Below, piece after piece: positions 22,965-31,707 of a stretch of 64,000 nt of DNA. The notes beneath the pieces are model-generated. The model was not told the DNA's origin and did no database searches. It was given only the letters and a program-made list of their open reading frames with translations. Made by a program: the position numbers and the translations under genes. Every line of letters starts with the position of its first letter. Position 1 is the first letter of the stretch. The DNA is from Bradyrhizobium nitroreducens (GTDB taxonomy: Bacteria; Pseudomonadota; Alphaproteobacteria; Rhizobiales; Xanthobacteraceae): assembly GCF_002776695.1 (NCBI RefSeq), contig NZ_LFJC01000003.1, positions 583,588 through 647,587 of the forward strand, in the 5' to 3' direction.

Positions 22965-24524
22965 ATGAAGGCGTATTTCATCGGTGGTGGCATCGGATCG
23001 CTGGCGGGCGCGGCGTTCCTGGTTCGCGATGCGCAACTGCCGGGGCGTGACATCGTGATCTACGAGGCGCAGCCGCTGGTCGGCGGCAGCCTCGACGGCG
23101 CACTGCTCGCGAACGGGGCCTATTCACTGCGCGGCGGGCGCATGTTGACCACCGACCACTACGAATGCACCTGGGATCTGCTCTCCAGCATTCCCTCGCT
23201 CGAACGTCCGGGCCTCAGCGTCCGCGACGAAACCATCGCGTTCAACGCAGAAAATCCCGCGCACTCCAAGGCGCGGCTGGTCGATCGCAACCGCTTCAAG
23301 GTCGACGTCTCGCATATGGGTTTTTCCGCGCGTGACCGGCTCGAACTGCTGAAGCTCACTGAGGCCTCGGAGGAGACGCTCGGCAATAGCCGCATCACCG
23401 ACTGGCTGTCGCCGAAATTCTTCGAGTCCAATTTCTGGTACATGTGGCAGACCACCTTCGCCTTCCAGCCCTGGCACAGCGCGGTCGAGCTGAAGCGTTA
23501 TCTGCATCGCTTCATGAGCGAATTTCCGCGCATCGAGACTCTCGCCGGGGTCAAGCGCACCGTCTACAATCAGTATGACGCGATCGTGCAGCCGCTCACC
23601 GACTGGCTGAAGCGGCAGGGCGTACAGTTCGTGCGCGGCACGCGCGTCACCGACATGGCGCTCGAGAGCGAGGAGGGGCGCGTGCGGGTGCGCCAGCTCG
23701 TGCTCGACCGCGACGGCCGCACGGCCAATGTCCGGCTCGAGGACGGCGACCTCGTGTTCTTCCAGAACGGCTCGATGACCGACGCCTCGAGCCTGGGCTC
23801 GATGACCGAGCCGCCGCCGCGCCTGACCAAGAAGGACAGTCAGGGCTGGACGTTGTGGGAGACGATCGCGCAAGGACGTCCAGAATTCGGCAATCCCGCC
23901 GCCTTCAACTCATCGATCCCCGAATCCTATTGGCTCTCCTTCACCGTCACTTGCCGCGATCCGCTGTTCTTCGACCGGATGGAGGCGTTCTCCGGCAACA
24001 GGGCCGGCACCGGCGGGCTGGTCACGTTCAAGGATTCCAACTGGCTGATGTCGGTCGTGCTCTATCACCAGCCGCATTTCGCCGGACAGCCGAAGAACGT
24101 GCAGGTGTTCTGGGGCTATGCGCTGCATCCCGACCGCGTCGGCAATTTCGTCGCCAAGCCGATGTCCGATTGCGGCGGCGCCGATATCCTGAAGGAGCTG
24201 TGCGGACATTTGAACTTCGATCCCGCGGTGTTCGCGGACGCGATCTGCGTTCCCTGCCGCATGCCCTACATCACCAGCATGTTCATGCCGCGCAATTTGA
24301 CTGATCGGCCACTGCCGGTGCCGAAGAACTCGGTGAATCTCGCCTTCGTCAGCCAGTTCGTCGAGATCCCCGACGACGTGGTGTTCACCGTCGAATATTC
24401 GGTGCGGGCGGCGCAGATGGCGGTCTATCAGCTGATGAAGATCGATCGCCCGGTGCCGCCGATCACGCGGCATGACAAGTCGCTCGCGGTGATCTTCGCG
24501 ACTCTGGAGAAGGCGTTCGCGTGA
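22965..24524 (+). CDS. ohyA: Oleate hydratase
   Basis: An FAD-dependent enzyme that adds water to the cis-9 double bond of oleate and similar acids to give 10-hydroxy acids. 519 residues: Rossmann loop FIGGGIGSLAGAAFLVRDA, GGSLDGALLANGAYSLRGGR, LTTDHYECTWDLLSSIPSL, then FWYMWQTTFAFQPWHSAVEL and a C-terminal FVSQFVEIPDDVVFTVEYSV, all typical. It has no signal peptide. It converges with the gene at 24528, with only 3 bases between the stops. Confidence 0.94.
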   Translation: MKAYFIGGGIGSLAGAAFLVRDAQLPGRDIVIYEAQPLVGGSLDGALLANGAYSLRGGRMLTTDHYECTWDLLSSIPSLERPGLSVRDETIAFNAENPAHSKARLVDRNRFKVDVSHMGFSARDRLELLKLTEASEETLGNSRITDWLSPKFFESNFWYMWQTTFAFQPWHSAVELKRYLHRFMSEFPRIETLAGVKRTVYNQYDAIVQPLTDWLKRQGVQFVRGTRVTDMALESEEGRVRVRQLVLDRDGRTANVRLEDGDLVFFQNGSMTDASSLGSMTEPPPRLTKKDSQGWTLWETIAQGRPEFGNPAAFNSSIPESYWLSFTVTCRDPLFFDRMEAFSGNRAGTGGLVTFKDSNWLMSVVLYHQPHFAGQPKNVQVFWGYALHPDRVGNFVAKPMSDCGGADILKELCGHLNFDPAVFADAICVPCRMPYITSMFMPRNLTDRPLPVPKNSVNLAFVSQFVEIPDDVVFTVEYSVRAAQMAVYQLMKIDRPVPPITRHDKSLAVIFATLEKAFA

Positions 24525-24527
24525 CGG

Positions 24528-25136
24528 CTACTTGAACGGATCCTGGATCGAGGGTGACGATTGCCGGATGCGGCGCACGCTCACCGGCGTACCGTCGGAG
24601 ACGAACAGCAGTTCGTATTGACGGCCTTCGTTGTCGGTCGCCGAGCAGGTCACGTCGTTCACCTTCCTGGCAGCGAAGTTTCCAGTCTGGCGGCAGCGGC
24701 CGGTGGAGATCTGCTCGGCCGGCACGGGCAGGCCGTCGACCTTGGGGCGGTCCTTGGAGTTGAGCAGCATGCGGTCGATCGACAGCTCGTAGGAATTATC
24801 GTCGGCGCGCTTGCCGTTCTCGCCGGAGAACGACACGACGTGGTTGGCGTCGGAGGGGTCGTCGACTGCGACCGCGAAATTGACCCGGCCCTTGTCGCCG
24901 TGGGCGTAGGCCACCGTCTTGCAGGCAAAGGAGCGGCCGGCGACCTTGAAGGTCTTGCAGTGGCCGGACATCAGCGCGAGCAGGTCGATATAGGAATTCT
25001 GCAGGACTTGCCGATTGTCGACCCGAGCCGGGCCCAAAGTTTCGGCGAAACAAGGGCTTGCGACGGCAGCAAAGGCCGTGCTCAGCACCAGCGCGGCGAC
25101 CTGCGGCTGTCTGCAGACGCGCGTCGGGAATCTCAT
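24528..25136 (-). CDS. Secreted hypothetical protein
   Basis: 202 residues with a signal peptide (hydrophobic AALVLSTAFAAVASPCFA) from the ATG at 25136. The mature part contains HCKTFKVAGRSFACKTVAYA and a TGRCRQTG...VTCSATD pair, so four cysteines may form disulfides. It ends QSSPSIQDPFK. It resembles a group of periplasmic hypotheticals in Bradyrhizobium; no functional domain was recognised. Confidence 0.75.
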   Translation of the reverse strand: MRFPTRVCRQPQVAALVLSTAFAAVASPCFAETLGPARVDNRQVLQNSYIDLLALMSGHCKTFKVAGRSFACKTVAYAHGDKGRVNFAVAVDDPSDANHVVSFSGENGKRADDNSYELSIDRMLLNSKDRPKVDGLPVPAEQISTGRCRQTGNFAARKVNDVTCSATDNEGRQYELLFVSDGTPVSVRRIRQSSPSIQDPFK

Positions 25137-25287
25137 CGCCGAGATTGAACCGCAAATTGATTGCGATCGCGTTTGTCCTGCAAGCTTTCTCTGGAATACC
25201 ACCGCGCCACCCCGACGGCGATTCGCCCCGATCGCCAAGCGTCTGCCAGGCACATGCCGTCAGGCCGGTGTTTTTTTCGTGGCAGCG

Positions 25288-26601
25288 CTAGCCCGTCGCC
25301 GCCTGCCAGCGCGTATCGCGAAGGGAGGGCCGGCGGTGCAGGCGGGCGTCCAGCACGGCACGGGCGCGGACGAGCTCGCCGCTGCGCATGAGGGCGACGA
25401 TATAGGTGTCCTCGACCAGCTCGCGCTGGGCGTGGCTTCCGCCGATCCGCACGACCTCGGTGAGAACAGGCGCCAGCGTTTGCGCGCAGGCTGCGTAATC
25501 CTCATCCGCAAAGGCCGCCAGCGCGCGGAAGATCGCGGGGACCACGGGGCCGGCCGGCAGCTTGCCCTCGGCGAGGCGCTGCTCGATGGTTGCAAGCCGC
25601 GCGCCGAGCGCCGCGTGGTTTTGCGTCGCCGCCGCGAACAGCGCCATGTGAACGTCGGCGAACGACAGGCTCGCTTTCGGAAATAACTGCTGCGCGGCGG
25701 CTTCGGCTTCCAGCCACAGCGCCTTCGGTACGGAATGGCCGTAAGCCGACAGGCGCCACAGCAGCGAGGCGGCGTCGGTGATGAGGTTAAGCGGCGGCGC
25801 TTGCGTGACCGACGGTTGGAGCACGTCGGCATAGATCGACAGCGCGCGTGCCGCGTCGCCATGCTCGAGCGCGCCAAGCGCCTGGTGCCAGCGGATATGG
25901 CCGTGCAAAATGCCGGCGCGGTCGTAGGAGGGAATCCACGCCTCGACGAGACGGTCGGCCGCCTCGATCGAGCCGTCCTCGAACATCGCATGCAGCACGG
26001 CGTGCGCGGCGTGGGCATTGGCCCGGCGGAGGTCGAAGCCGCGTTCGGTGACGGCGCGGCCGCGCGCGACGTCGCCGTTCTCGGTCATGGCCCAGCCGGA
26101 CATGGTGAGGAACCACCAATCCTCGCCGTAATGCTGTTTGACGCGCTCGCACAGCTCGTGCCGCGCGCGGTCGTGGTCGGCCATGCCGGAGAAGGCGAAC
26201 AGGCCGAACGCGCCGAGCGGCAGCGACAGCACCATGGCATCGCGCGGCCAGCTCTCGATGTGCTTCAGCGTCGATGCGATCGCCTCCGGCAGACGGCCCT
26301 CGATCGCCAGCGCCAGCGTCTCGACATGCGAACGCTCGCGCTCCGTGCCGCGCCTGGCGACCAGCTCGCGCGCGAGCGCTGCCTTGCTTCTTGCGAGATC
26401 GCCCTGCTGATAGAAGGCGTGCACGCGGGCGCGGGCGATATGGGGAAGCGCGAAGTCCGGATCGGCTGCGATGGCGCGCTCGAGCGTCTCCGCCATGCCG
26501 GTCCAGCCCGCGAGCATGAGGTCGACGCCTTCGCGATAGGCGGCGGCAGCTGCATCGGATGTAGTGGAGAGCGGCAGGCCGTAGCGGTCGTCGTGTGCCA
26601 T
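25288..26601 (-). CDS. Tetratricopeptide-repeat protein, TTC38-like
   Basis: 437 residues, all helical, with repeated TPR-like pairs (YREGVDLMLAGWTGMAETLE, IAADPDFALPHIARARVHAF) and the conserved SFP/WFLTMSGWAMTENGD and NAHAAHAVLHAMFEDG blocks of the TTC38 family. It is a cytosolic scaffold-like protein of unknown role. It lies 17 bases upstream of nothing on its own strand but is followed, on the far side, by an aldo/keto reductase that ends before its start, so the two may be co-transcribed. Confidence 0.8.
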   Translation of the reverse strand: MAHDDRYGLPLSTTSDAAAAAYREGVDLMLAGWTGMAETLERAIAADPDFALPHIARARVHAFYQQGDLARSKAALARELVARRGTERERSHVETLALAIEGRLPEAIASTLKHIESWPRDAMVLSLPLGAFGLFAFSGMADHDRARHELCERVKQHYGEDWWFLTMSGWAMTENGDVARGRAVTERGFDLRRANAHAAHAVLHAMFEDGSIEAADRLVEAWIPSYDRAGILHGHIRWHQALGALEHGDAARALSIYADVLQPSVTQAPPLNLITDAASLLWRLSAYGHSVPKALWLEAEAAAQQLFPKASLSFADVHMALFAAATQNHAALGARLATIEQRLAEGKLPAGPVVPAIFRALAAFADEDYAACAQTLAPVLTEVVRIGGSHAQRELVEDTYIVALMRSGELVRARAVLDARLHRRPSLRDTRWQAATG

Positions 26602-26618
26602 CGTCGTCTCGCGAAGGT

Positions 26619-27641
26619 TCAGGCCGTCCGGGCGCGGCGGCCTTCGATCGGATACGCCGGGTCGTTGTAGCCCGGCGTCGAGGGATGGCCGGGCACGACC
26701 AGCCGGTCGATCAGCGCCTCGTCATCTCCGGTGAAGCGATAGTCGAGTGCGCTGATGTAACCGTCCCACTGCTCCTCGGTGCGAGGGCCGGCGACGATCG
26801 AGGAGACGAAGGCGGAGTTGAGCACCCAGGCGACTGCGAACTGGCCGGCGGTGATGCCCTTCTTCTCGGCGTGAAGCTTGATCTCCTGCGCGAGCTGAAG
26901 CGATTCCGGCCGCCATTCGGTCTGCATCATGCGGGTGTCGTTGCGGCCGGCGCGCGTCTCCTTGTCGGGGGCGGCATCGGGCTTGTACTTGCCGGTGAGC
27001 ACGCCGCGCGCCAGCGGGCTGTAGGGCACGATGCCGAGGCCGTAATAGGCGCAGGCCGGGAAGTGCTCGACCTCGGGCATGCGGTTCATGGCGTTGTAAT
27101 AGGGCTGACTCACCGCGGGCCGGTCGATGCCGAGCCGGTCGCAGATGTTGCAGATCTCGGCGACGCGCCAGGCGCGGTAGTTGGAGACGCCGAAATAGCG
27201 CACCTTGCCGGCGCGGATCAGGTCGCCCATCGCGCGCACCGTTTCTTCCAGCGGCGTCGCGTGGTCTTCCTTGTGCAGATAGTAGATGTCGATGTGGTCG
27301 GTGCCGAGTCGCCTCAGGCTCTCGTCGGCGGCCTGCAGCACCCAGCGCCGCGACAGGCCGACGCGATTGGGATCGTCGCCCATCCCAGTGTTCATGGGAT
27401 TGGCGAGCTTGGTCGCGAGCACCCAGGCATTGCGATCGCTGGCGATGGCGCGGCCGACGACCTCTTCGGATGCACCCTTCGAATAGGCATCCGCCGTGTC
27501 GATGAAGTTGATGCCGGCGCCGCGCGCCTTGTCGATGATGCGCTTGGACGTAGTTTCATCGGTCGGTCCGCCGAACATCATGCTGCCCAGACAGATCGGC
27601 GACACTTTAAGGCCGCTGCGGCCGAGCTGACGGTATTGCAT
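26619..27641 (-). CDS. Aldo/keto reductase
   Basis: 340 residues of the (alpha/beta)8 NADPH-dependent reductase family: MQYRQLGRSGLKVSPICLGS, FIDTADAYSKGASEEVVGRA with catalytic Asp and Tyr, LATKLANP with Lys, and IDIYYLHKEDHATPLEET. It is close to the YhdN/Tas-type subgroup. The carbonyl substrate is unknown. The ATG at 27641 has GAGGA six bases upstream. It is transcribed before the TTC38-like gene, with 17 bases between them. Confidence 0.92.
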   Translation of the reverse strand: MQYRQLGRSGLKVSPICLGSMMFGGPTDETTSKRIIDKARGAGINFIDTADAYSKGASEEVVGRAIASDRNAWVLATKLANPMNTGMGDDPNRVGLSRRWVLQAADESLRRLGTDHIDIYYLHKEDHATPLEETVRAMGDLIRAGKVRYFGVSNYRAWRVAEICNICDRLGIDRPAVSQPYYNAMNRMPEVEHFPACAYYGLGIVPYSPLARGVLTGKYKPDAAPDKETRAGRNDTRMMQTEWRPESLQLAQEIKLHAEKKGITAGQFAVAWVLNSAFVSSIVAGPRTEEQWDGYISALDYRFTGDDEALIDRLVVPGHPSTPGYNDPAYPIEGRRARTA

Positions 27642-27775
27642 GGGCGGGTCCTCGATGCTTTTGGCTGGTGCAAGCATAGCCGCCCAGTTCCGTCATTGCG
27701 AGCGCAGCGACTTGTCCGCCATACTCAAAACTGTCATCGTCCGCGAAGGCGGACGTGTGGCGGGGCGCCGAGCCG

Positions 27776-28213
27776 CTACCCCGGCCCCTTCAGAATTTTG
27801 AACACACCGTTCGCCATCACGATGCAGCGGTCATCCACCGTCACTTCCGTGCTCATGAAGATCAGGCTGCGGGTCGAGCGCACGACGCGGGGGCGGGAGA
27901 TCAGGATGTCGCCGATCTGGCCGGCTTCGACGAAATGGGTGTCGAGCTGCACCGTCGCCATGTACTCCTTGCCGGAGGTGTAGCGGGCGGTCATGCCGCA
28001 GGTGCGGTCGGCGAAGGTCATCATCACGCCGCCCTGGACCATGCCGCGGCGGTTGTGGTGCTTGTCTTCGGTCGCGAGCGCGAATTCGTAATGGCCGTCG
28101 ACCTTGCGCTCCCACAGGGGACCGACGAGGTGCATGAAGCCGGTGGTCTCGAGGATGCTCCAGCCCTCCGATTTGAGCCTTGCGGCGGCCTTGCTCGTCA
28201 TCTTTCCGTCCAT
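27776..28213 (-). CDS. PaaI-type hotdog-fold thioesterase
   Basis: 145 residues. The hotdog core is MVQGGVMMTFADRTCGMTAR (central helix with GG and Asp), followed by VQLDTHFVEAGQIGDI. Such enzymes hydrolyse acyl- or aryl-CoA. The ATG at 28213 or that at 28201 can be the start; AGGA abuts the former and lies at better spacing for the latter. It is divergent from the Nudix gene. Confidence 0.86.
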   Translation of the reverse strand: MDGKMTSKAAARLKSEGWSILETTGFMHLVGPLWERKVDGHYEFALATEDKHHNRRGMVQGGVMMTFADRTCGMTARYTSGKEYMATVQLDTHFVEAGQIGDILISRPRVVRSTRSLIFMSTEVTVDDRCIVMANGVFKILKGPG

Positions 28214-28272
28214 TCCTGCAACGCGTCTCTCTCCTCGTTTCATCAGATGCAGTCCTGGTGTAGTCAAGCATC

Positions 28273-28899
28273 ATGAGACCTTTCGGCGATGCCACCAGAC
28301 GGAATATCGAAGCCGCCTGCGCGTCCTTCGCGCGGCTGCCTGACGCGGCCGAACCGTCGGCGCTGAAGCGCGCGGCGGTGGTGCTGGCGCTGACCGAATC
28401 CAGTGACGGCGACGACACGGCCTTCCTGCTCACAAGGCGCGCATCGAGCTTGCGCTCGCATCGCGGACAATGGGCATTGCCCGGCGGACGCTGCGATGCC
28501 GGCGAGACGCCGGTCGAAGCGGCGCTGCGCGAGCTGGACGAAGAGCTAGCGCTCAAGCTCTCGGCCGAGGCGGTGCTCGGCCTGCTCGACGATTATCCGA
28601 CCCGCTCGGGCTATCTGATCACGCCGGTCGTGGTGTGGGCGGCCGACAGCGCCGCGATCACGCCGAATCCGGACGAGGTCGCCTCCGTCCATCGCATTGC
28701 GCTCGACACGATCGAGCGCGACGAGGCCTTCGATTTCACCGCGATCCCCGAAAGCAGCCGCCGTGTGATCCGCTTCCATCACCGGATGAGTCTGATCCAC
28801 GCGCCGACGGCGGCCCTGATCTACCAGTTCCGCGAGGTGCTGGCGGGGCGGCACACCCGCGTCACCGAGCTGGAACAGCCTGTATTCGCCTGGAAATGA
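28273..28899 (+). CDS. Nudix hydrolase, CoA-pyrophosphatase-like
   Basis: 208 residues with the Nudix box GGRCDAGETPVEAALRELDE followed by EL (G-x5-E-x7-RE-x2-EE; the final Gly is replaced by Ala), which binds the catalytic Mg2+. The upstream LLTRRASSLRSHRGQWALPG fits the NUDT7/8 CoA diphosphatase subgroup. Substrate inferred, not proven. It starts 60 bases from the divergent thioesterase. Confidence 0.86.
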   Translation: MRPFGDATRRNIEAACASFARLPDAAEPSALKRAAVVLALTESSDGDDTAFLLTRRASSLRSHRGQWALPGGRCDAGETPVEAALRELDEELALKLSAEAVLGLLDDYPTRSGYLITPVVVWAADSAAITPNPDEVASVHRIALDTIERDEAFDFTAIPESSRRVIRFHHRMSLIHAPTAALIYQFREVLAGRHTRVTELEQPVFAWK

Positions 28900-28952
28900 T
28901 GGTAAACGGCGCGTTAACGTGACGGTTACCGGATGCCTGCTAAGAGAGCGGC

Positions 28953-30167
28953 ATGCATCGATCGATTCGAAACAAATTGGCGCTGGTTCCACTCGCGCTC
29001 GTCCTGATCACGCCGTCCGCGCGCGGCGGCGAGGCCGACGCGCTGCCGCCGGCCATTCGCAATGCCAACGCCCAGCTGCCGTCGCAGTTCTTCGCGCAGG
29101 GTGGGGCTTCGCCAGCCGTGCTCGAATATCGCCGCAAGCTCGCGGAATACCAGGCGGCGCGCGCGGCTTTCGACGCCGAGGCTGGCGCCTATTGGAGCCA
29201 GATCTCCGAGAAGCGGAAAGGCCGCAACGCCAAGCGGCGCAGCGGGCAGCAGATCACGCTCGATGACTACGTGCTGGAGCATCCGCCGCTCTACAACGGG
29301 CCGAAGAAGCCGGTGAATCCGGAGCCGGAGGAAACGCCGGACCGGCCGCCCCGCAAACCGATCCCCGTCGTCTCCGACTTCCTGCGCGCGGCGCAGGAGC
29401 TCTATCAGTTCACGCCGCAGCGCCCGTCCAGCGAGGTCGAGTTCAAGCGCGCCTATGCGCGCTACGCGCTCGCCTCCGGGCTGACGCGCGAGCAGGCCGT
29501 GCGGGTCTATTCGTTCGAGACCGGCGGCACCGGCAGCCATGACGTGCAGGCGGGCATCGAGCATGGCGGCAAGCGCGCGATCTCGACCGCGATGGGCTAC
29601 AACCAGCTCCTGACCACCAACAGCGTCGAGTTGCTGGCCGAGCAGGGCCACGAGCTCATCCGCGCGCTGTCCGAGAAGGTGGCGCGTACGTCAGGACCGG
29701 CGCGGCAGGCGCTCGAGCACAAGCTCGTCGTGCTCAAGAAAATGGTGGCGCATGCGAAGTCGGTGCCCGACACCTGGTCGGAGCACGAGAAGATCGGCAA
29801 CACCGCGCAGGGCTGGGCCATGCACGCGATGGTGCTCGACATCGACGTCGGTCCGATGCTGCAGACCCACAAGCTGCTGACCTCGGTGCTGTTCGCCCGC
29901 GCCAAGGGCTACACCCGTCCGCTCACCGCGGCGGAGCTCGAGATGATGAACCTCACCGGCGACGGCACCGGGCTCGACATGGTGACGATGCCGCAGGCGA
30001 TGCGCGAGCAGGTGCCGACCTCGAACTTCTTCCAGCGCGGCGGCTATGAGCGCAACCCCGTCGCGATCCGCCACAACACGGTGGCCAAGCTGCTGGCGGT
30101 GACGGACGACCGGATGGATGCGAACAGCGCCAAACCCGGCGCAAGGGAATTGGCGGCGGCGTTTTGA
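28953..30167 (+). CDS. Secreted hypothetical protein with possible lysozyme-like core
   Basis: 404 residues. A signal peptide runs to about residue 26, followed by a charged helical region (residues 45-90), a Pro-rich linker (NPEPEETPDRPPRKPIPV) and a helical core. In the core, VYSFETGGTGSHDVQAGIEH and ISTAMGYNQLL recall the Glu-containing helix and S-x-x-G-x-x-Q-L-L loop of lytic transglycosylases. This likeness is my reading only; the enzyme class is not established. No peptidoglycan genes are adjacent. Confidence 0.62.
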   Translation: MHRSIRNKLALVPLALVLITPSARGGEADALPPAIRNANAQLPSQFFAQGGASPAVLEYRRKLAEYQAARAAFDAEAGAYWSQISEKRKGRNAKRRSGQQITLDDYVLEHPPLYNGPKKPVNPEPEETPDRPPRKPIPVVSDFLRAAQELYQFTPQRPSSEVEFKRAYARYALASGLTREQAVRVYSFETGGTGSHDVQAGIEHGGKRAISTAMGYNQLLTTNSVELLAEQGHELIRALSEKVARTSGPARQALEHKLVVLKKMVAHAKSVPDTWSEHEKIGNTAQGWAMHAMVLDIDVGPMLQTHKLLTSVLFARAKGYTRPLTAAELEMMNLTGDGTGLDMVTMPQAMREQVPTSNFFQRGGYERNPVAIRHNTVAKLLAVTDDRMDANSAKPGARELAAAF

Positions 30168-30181
30168 AAACACGCTATCTT

Positions 30182-30333
30182 TTCACCTCTCCCCGCTTGC
30201 GGGGAGAGGTCGGATTGCATCGAAGATGCAATCCGGGTGAGGGGGTACAGGTCCCTCTGCCATCTCATACGCGGAGAGAGGCCCCTCACCCCAACCCTCT
30301 CCCCGTAAGAACGGGGCGAGGGAGCGCACCGTC
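30182..30333. repeat. Composite palindromic repeat (cctctcccc...ggggagagg family)
   Basis: CCTCTCCCCgcttgcGGGGAGAGG is followed by GGATTGCATcgaagATGCAATCC, and later by CCCCTCACCCCAACCCTCTC, the inverted partner of the family's other arm. It lies between convergent genes ending at 30167 and 30343 and may act as a transcript end. Confidence 0.75.
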
Positions 30334-30342
30334 ATCGCGCCC

Positions 30343-30657
30343 CTACTGATCCGGCCCGAATTTGAACTTGCCGTCGCCTTCCAGATACGGGCCGCTGCGC
30401 ATGTAGAGCTGGCCGTTGTGGCCGATGAAGAACAGCGTGCCCCGCGGCACCTTCTTGGCGCCCTTCAAGAGCTCGCCGGCGTTGCTGGTGCCCATCTTGT
30501 AGGAAAAGGTCTTGCCGTCCTTGTCATAGGCGTAGCCCGTGTCGGGCTTGAGCTCCCACGGCGTTGCCGGGGCTTGCGCGAAAGCGGGCACGGCGAAGGC
30601 GCCGAGCGCTACGAGTGCAGCCGAAACAAGTGCAAATGCCTTCGTTGAAAATGCCAT
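30343..30657 (-). CDS. Small secreted hypothetical protein
   Basis: 104 residues: signal peptide ending AVPAFAQA, then a short beta-rich domain (GYAYDKDGKTFSYKMGTSNA, GTLFFIGHNGQLYMRSGPYL). No cysteine. It resembles a group of small periplasmic proteins common in Bradyrhizobium and relatives. Function unknown. Confidence 0.78.
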   Translation of the reverse strand: MAFSTKAFALVSAALVALGAFAVPAFAQAPATPWELKPDTGYAYDKDGKTFSYKMGTSNAGELLKGAKKVPRGTLFFIGHNGQLYMRSGPYLEGDGKFKFGPDQ

Positions 30658-30843
30658 GATCCCATCCTCCCCTTCGCTGGGGCATCAGGCTTGAACAAAT
30701 CACGAACGGCATATCAGGGTCAATTTGCGAAAGCGCCGCAGCGCATCACGTCTTGCCCAGCAGTTTGTGATTTTCTCCTCGTCCCCTCGCGACTATGTTC
30801 CGCTTTCCGTCTAGAACGCAACTCGACAAAATTATGGGTAGGG

Positions 30844-31332
30844 ATGATTCGGATGCGCCGTGTGATTAAACTCTGCTGGGCCGCTGCATTGTCGTTGACG
30901 GCGCTGGCGCCGGCCGCCCGGGCCGACGACTACCAGCTCAGCCACAACCAGCGCATTTCGTGCAGCCGCGGGCTTGCCCCGGGCAAGCTGAACACGGCGA
31001 CCTGCAAGTCCTACACCTATCTCTTCAACACCAGGACCTCGGAATATTTCCGCTGCCAGGTTTCGCTGGCGCTGACCCGCGACAACAAGGAAGTCATCAA
31101 CGTCCAGACCGACGGCGGCTGCACCAAGAAGCCGCGCATCTTCGAGGCCGACGGCCATTACGATTTCGACGCCACCGAGACCGAGCCGCCGAACACCAAC
31201 TCGTTCTTCGGGCCCGGCGGCTATTCGATCTGGGCGGCCGACGTCACCGCGCAGAAGGTGCGCGGCTGCATCATCATCTCCTCCGGCCTCGGCTCCGACA
31301 TCTCCAAGTGCCTGGACATGACGTTCCAGTGA
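30844..31332 (+). CDS. Secreted hypothetical protein, Cys-containing
   Basis: 162 residues. The signal peptide ends APAARADD and the mature part has six cysteines (ISCSRGL, ATCKSYTY, FRCQVSL, GGCTKKP, RGCIIISS, SKCLDMTF), suggesting a disulfide-stabilised periplasmic protein. The ATG at 30844 follows GGTAGGG; an ATG at 30853 is an alternative. Its TGA lies inside the first unit of a 14-bp tandem repeat. Confidence 0.75.
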   Translation: MIRMRRVIKLCWAAALSLTALAPAARADDYQLSHNQRISCSRGLAPGKLNTATCKSYTYLFNTRTSEYFRCQVSLALTRDNKEVINVQTDGGCTKKPRIFEADGHYDFDATETEPPNTNSFFGPGGYSIWAADVTAQKVRGCIIISSGLGSDISKCLDMTFQ

Positions 31333-31363
31333 GGGCTTGCCAGTGAGGGCTTGCCAGTGAGGG
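31326..31363. repeat. 14-bp tandem repeat over a stop codon
   Basis: CCAGTGAGGGCTTG occurs twice in tandem (31326-31339, 31340-31353), followed by a third partial copy CCAGTGAGGG. The TGA of the upstream gene lies in the first unit, so the last residues and stop are part of the repeat. Confidence 0.85.
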
Positions 31364-31707
31364 AGCGCTCGATCGCCACTGCGTAGACGGTGCGCTCCCT
31401 CCCCCGCTTGCGGGTGAGGGTTGGGGAGAGGGTGTCTCCGCATCGGGACAATCCCTGGAGGAGAAAACCCTCACTCGCGCCTTCGGCGCGACCTCTCCCG
31501 CACGCCGGAGAGGTGACCGAGCTTGCGGCGCGAGCTATTGCCCCTCACGCCAAGTCCATGCTGCGCCACGTCGCCGCAGCCGCCGGGTTCCCGAAATAAT
31601 CGAGCCCGGAACGGCCGTTTCCCGCAGTTCTGTTTTGTCTATTGGATGGGTTGACCCGCCTCCCTCATCCAGCCAATTTCGCCGCCGGTTTGGGGAGAAC
31701 AACAACC
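31364..31707. other. Intergenic region before the TAXI-TRAP cassette
   Basis: The first half (about 31388-31520) is a palindromic repeat of the cctccccc/gcttgcgg class with an inner GCGCCttcGGCGC hairpin. The second half leads into the TAXI gene and should hold its promoter. It contains no credible gene. GGGGAG at 31692-31697 is the ribosome site for the ATG at 31708. Confidence 0.6.

Noticed and set aside
20990..23053. A 687-codon open frame on the minus strand over the acyl-CoA ligase
   Set aside because: It is a shadow in a high-GC gene: Arg/Gly/Asp/His-rich with no domain, and overlaps a ligase with clear motifs and start site.
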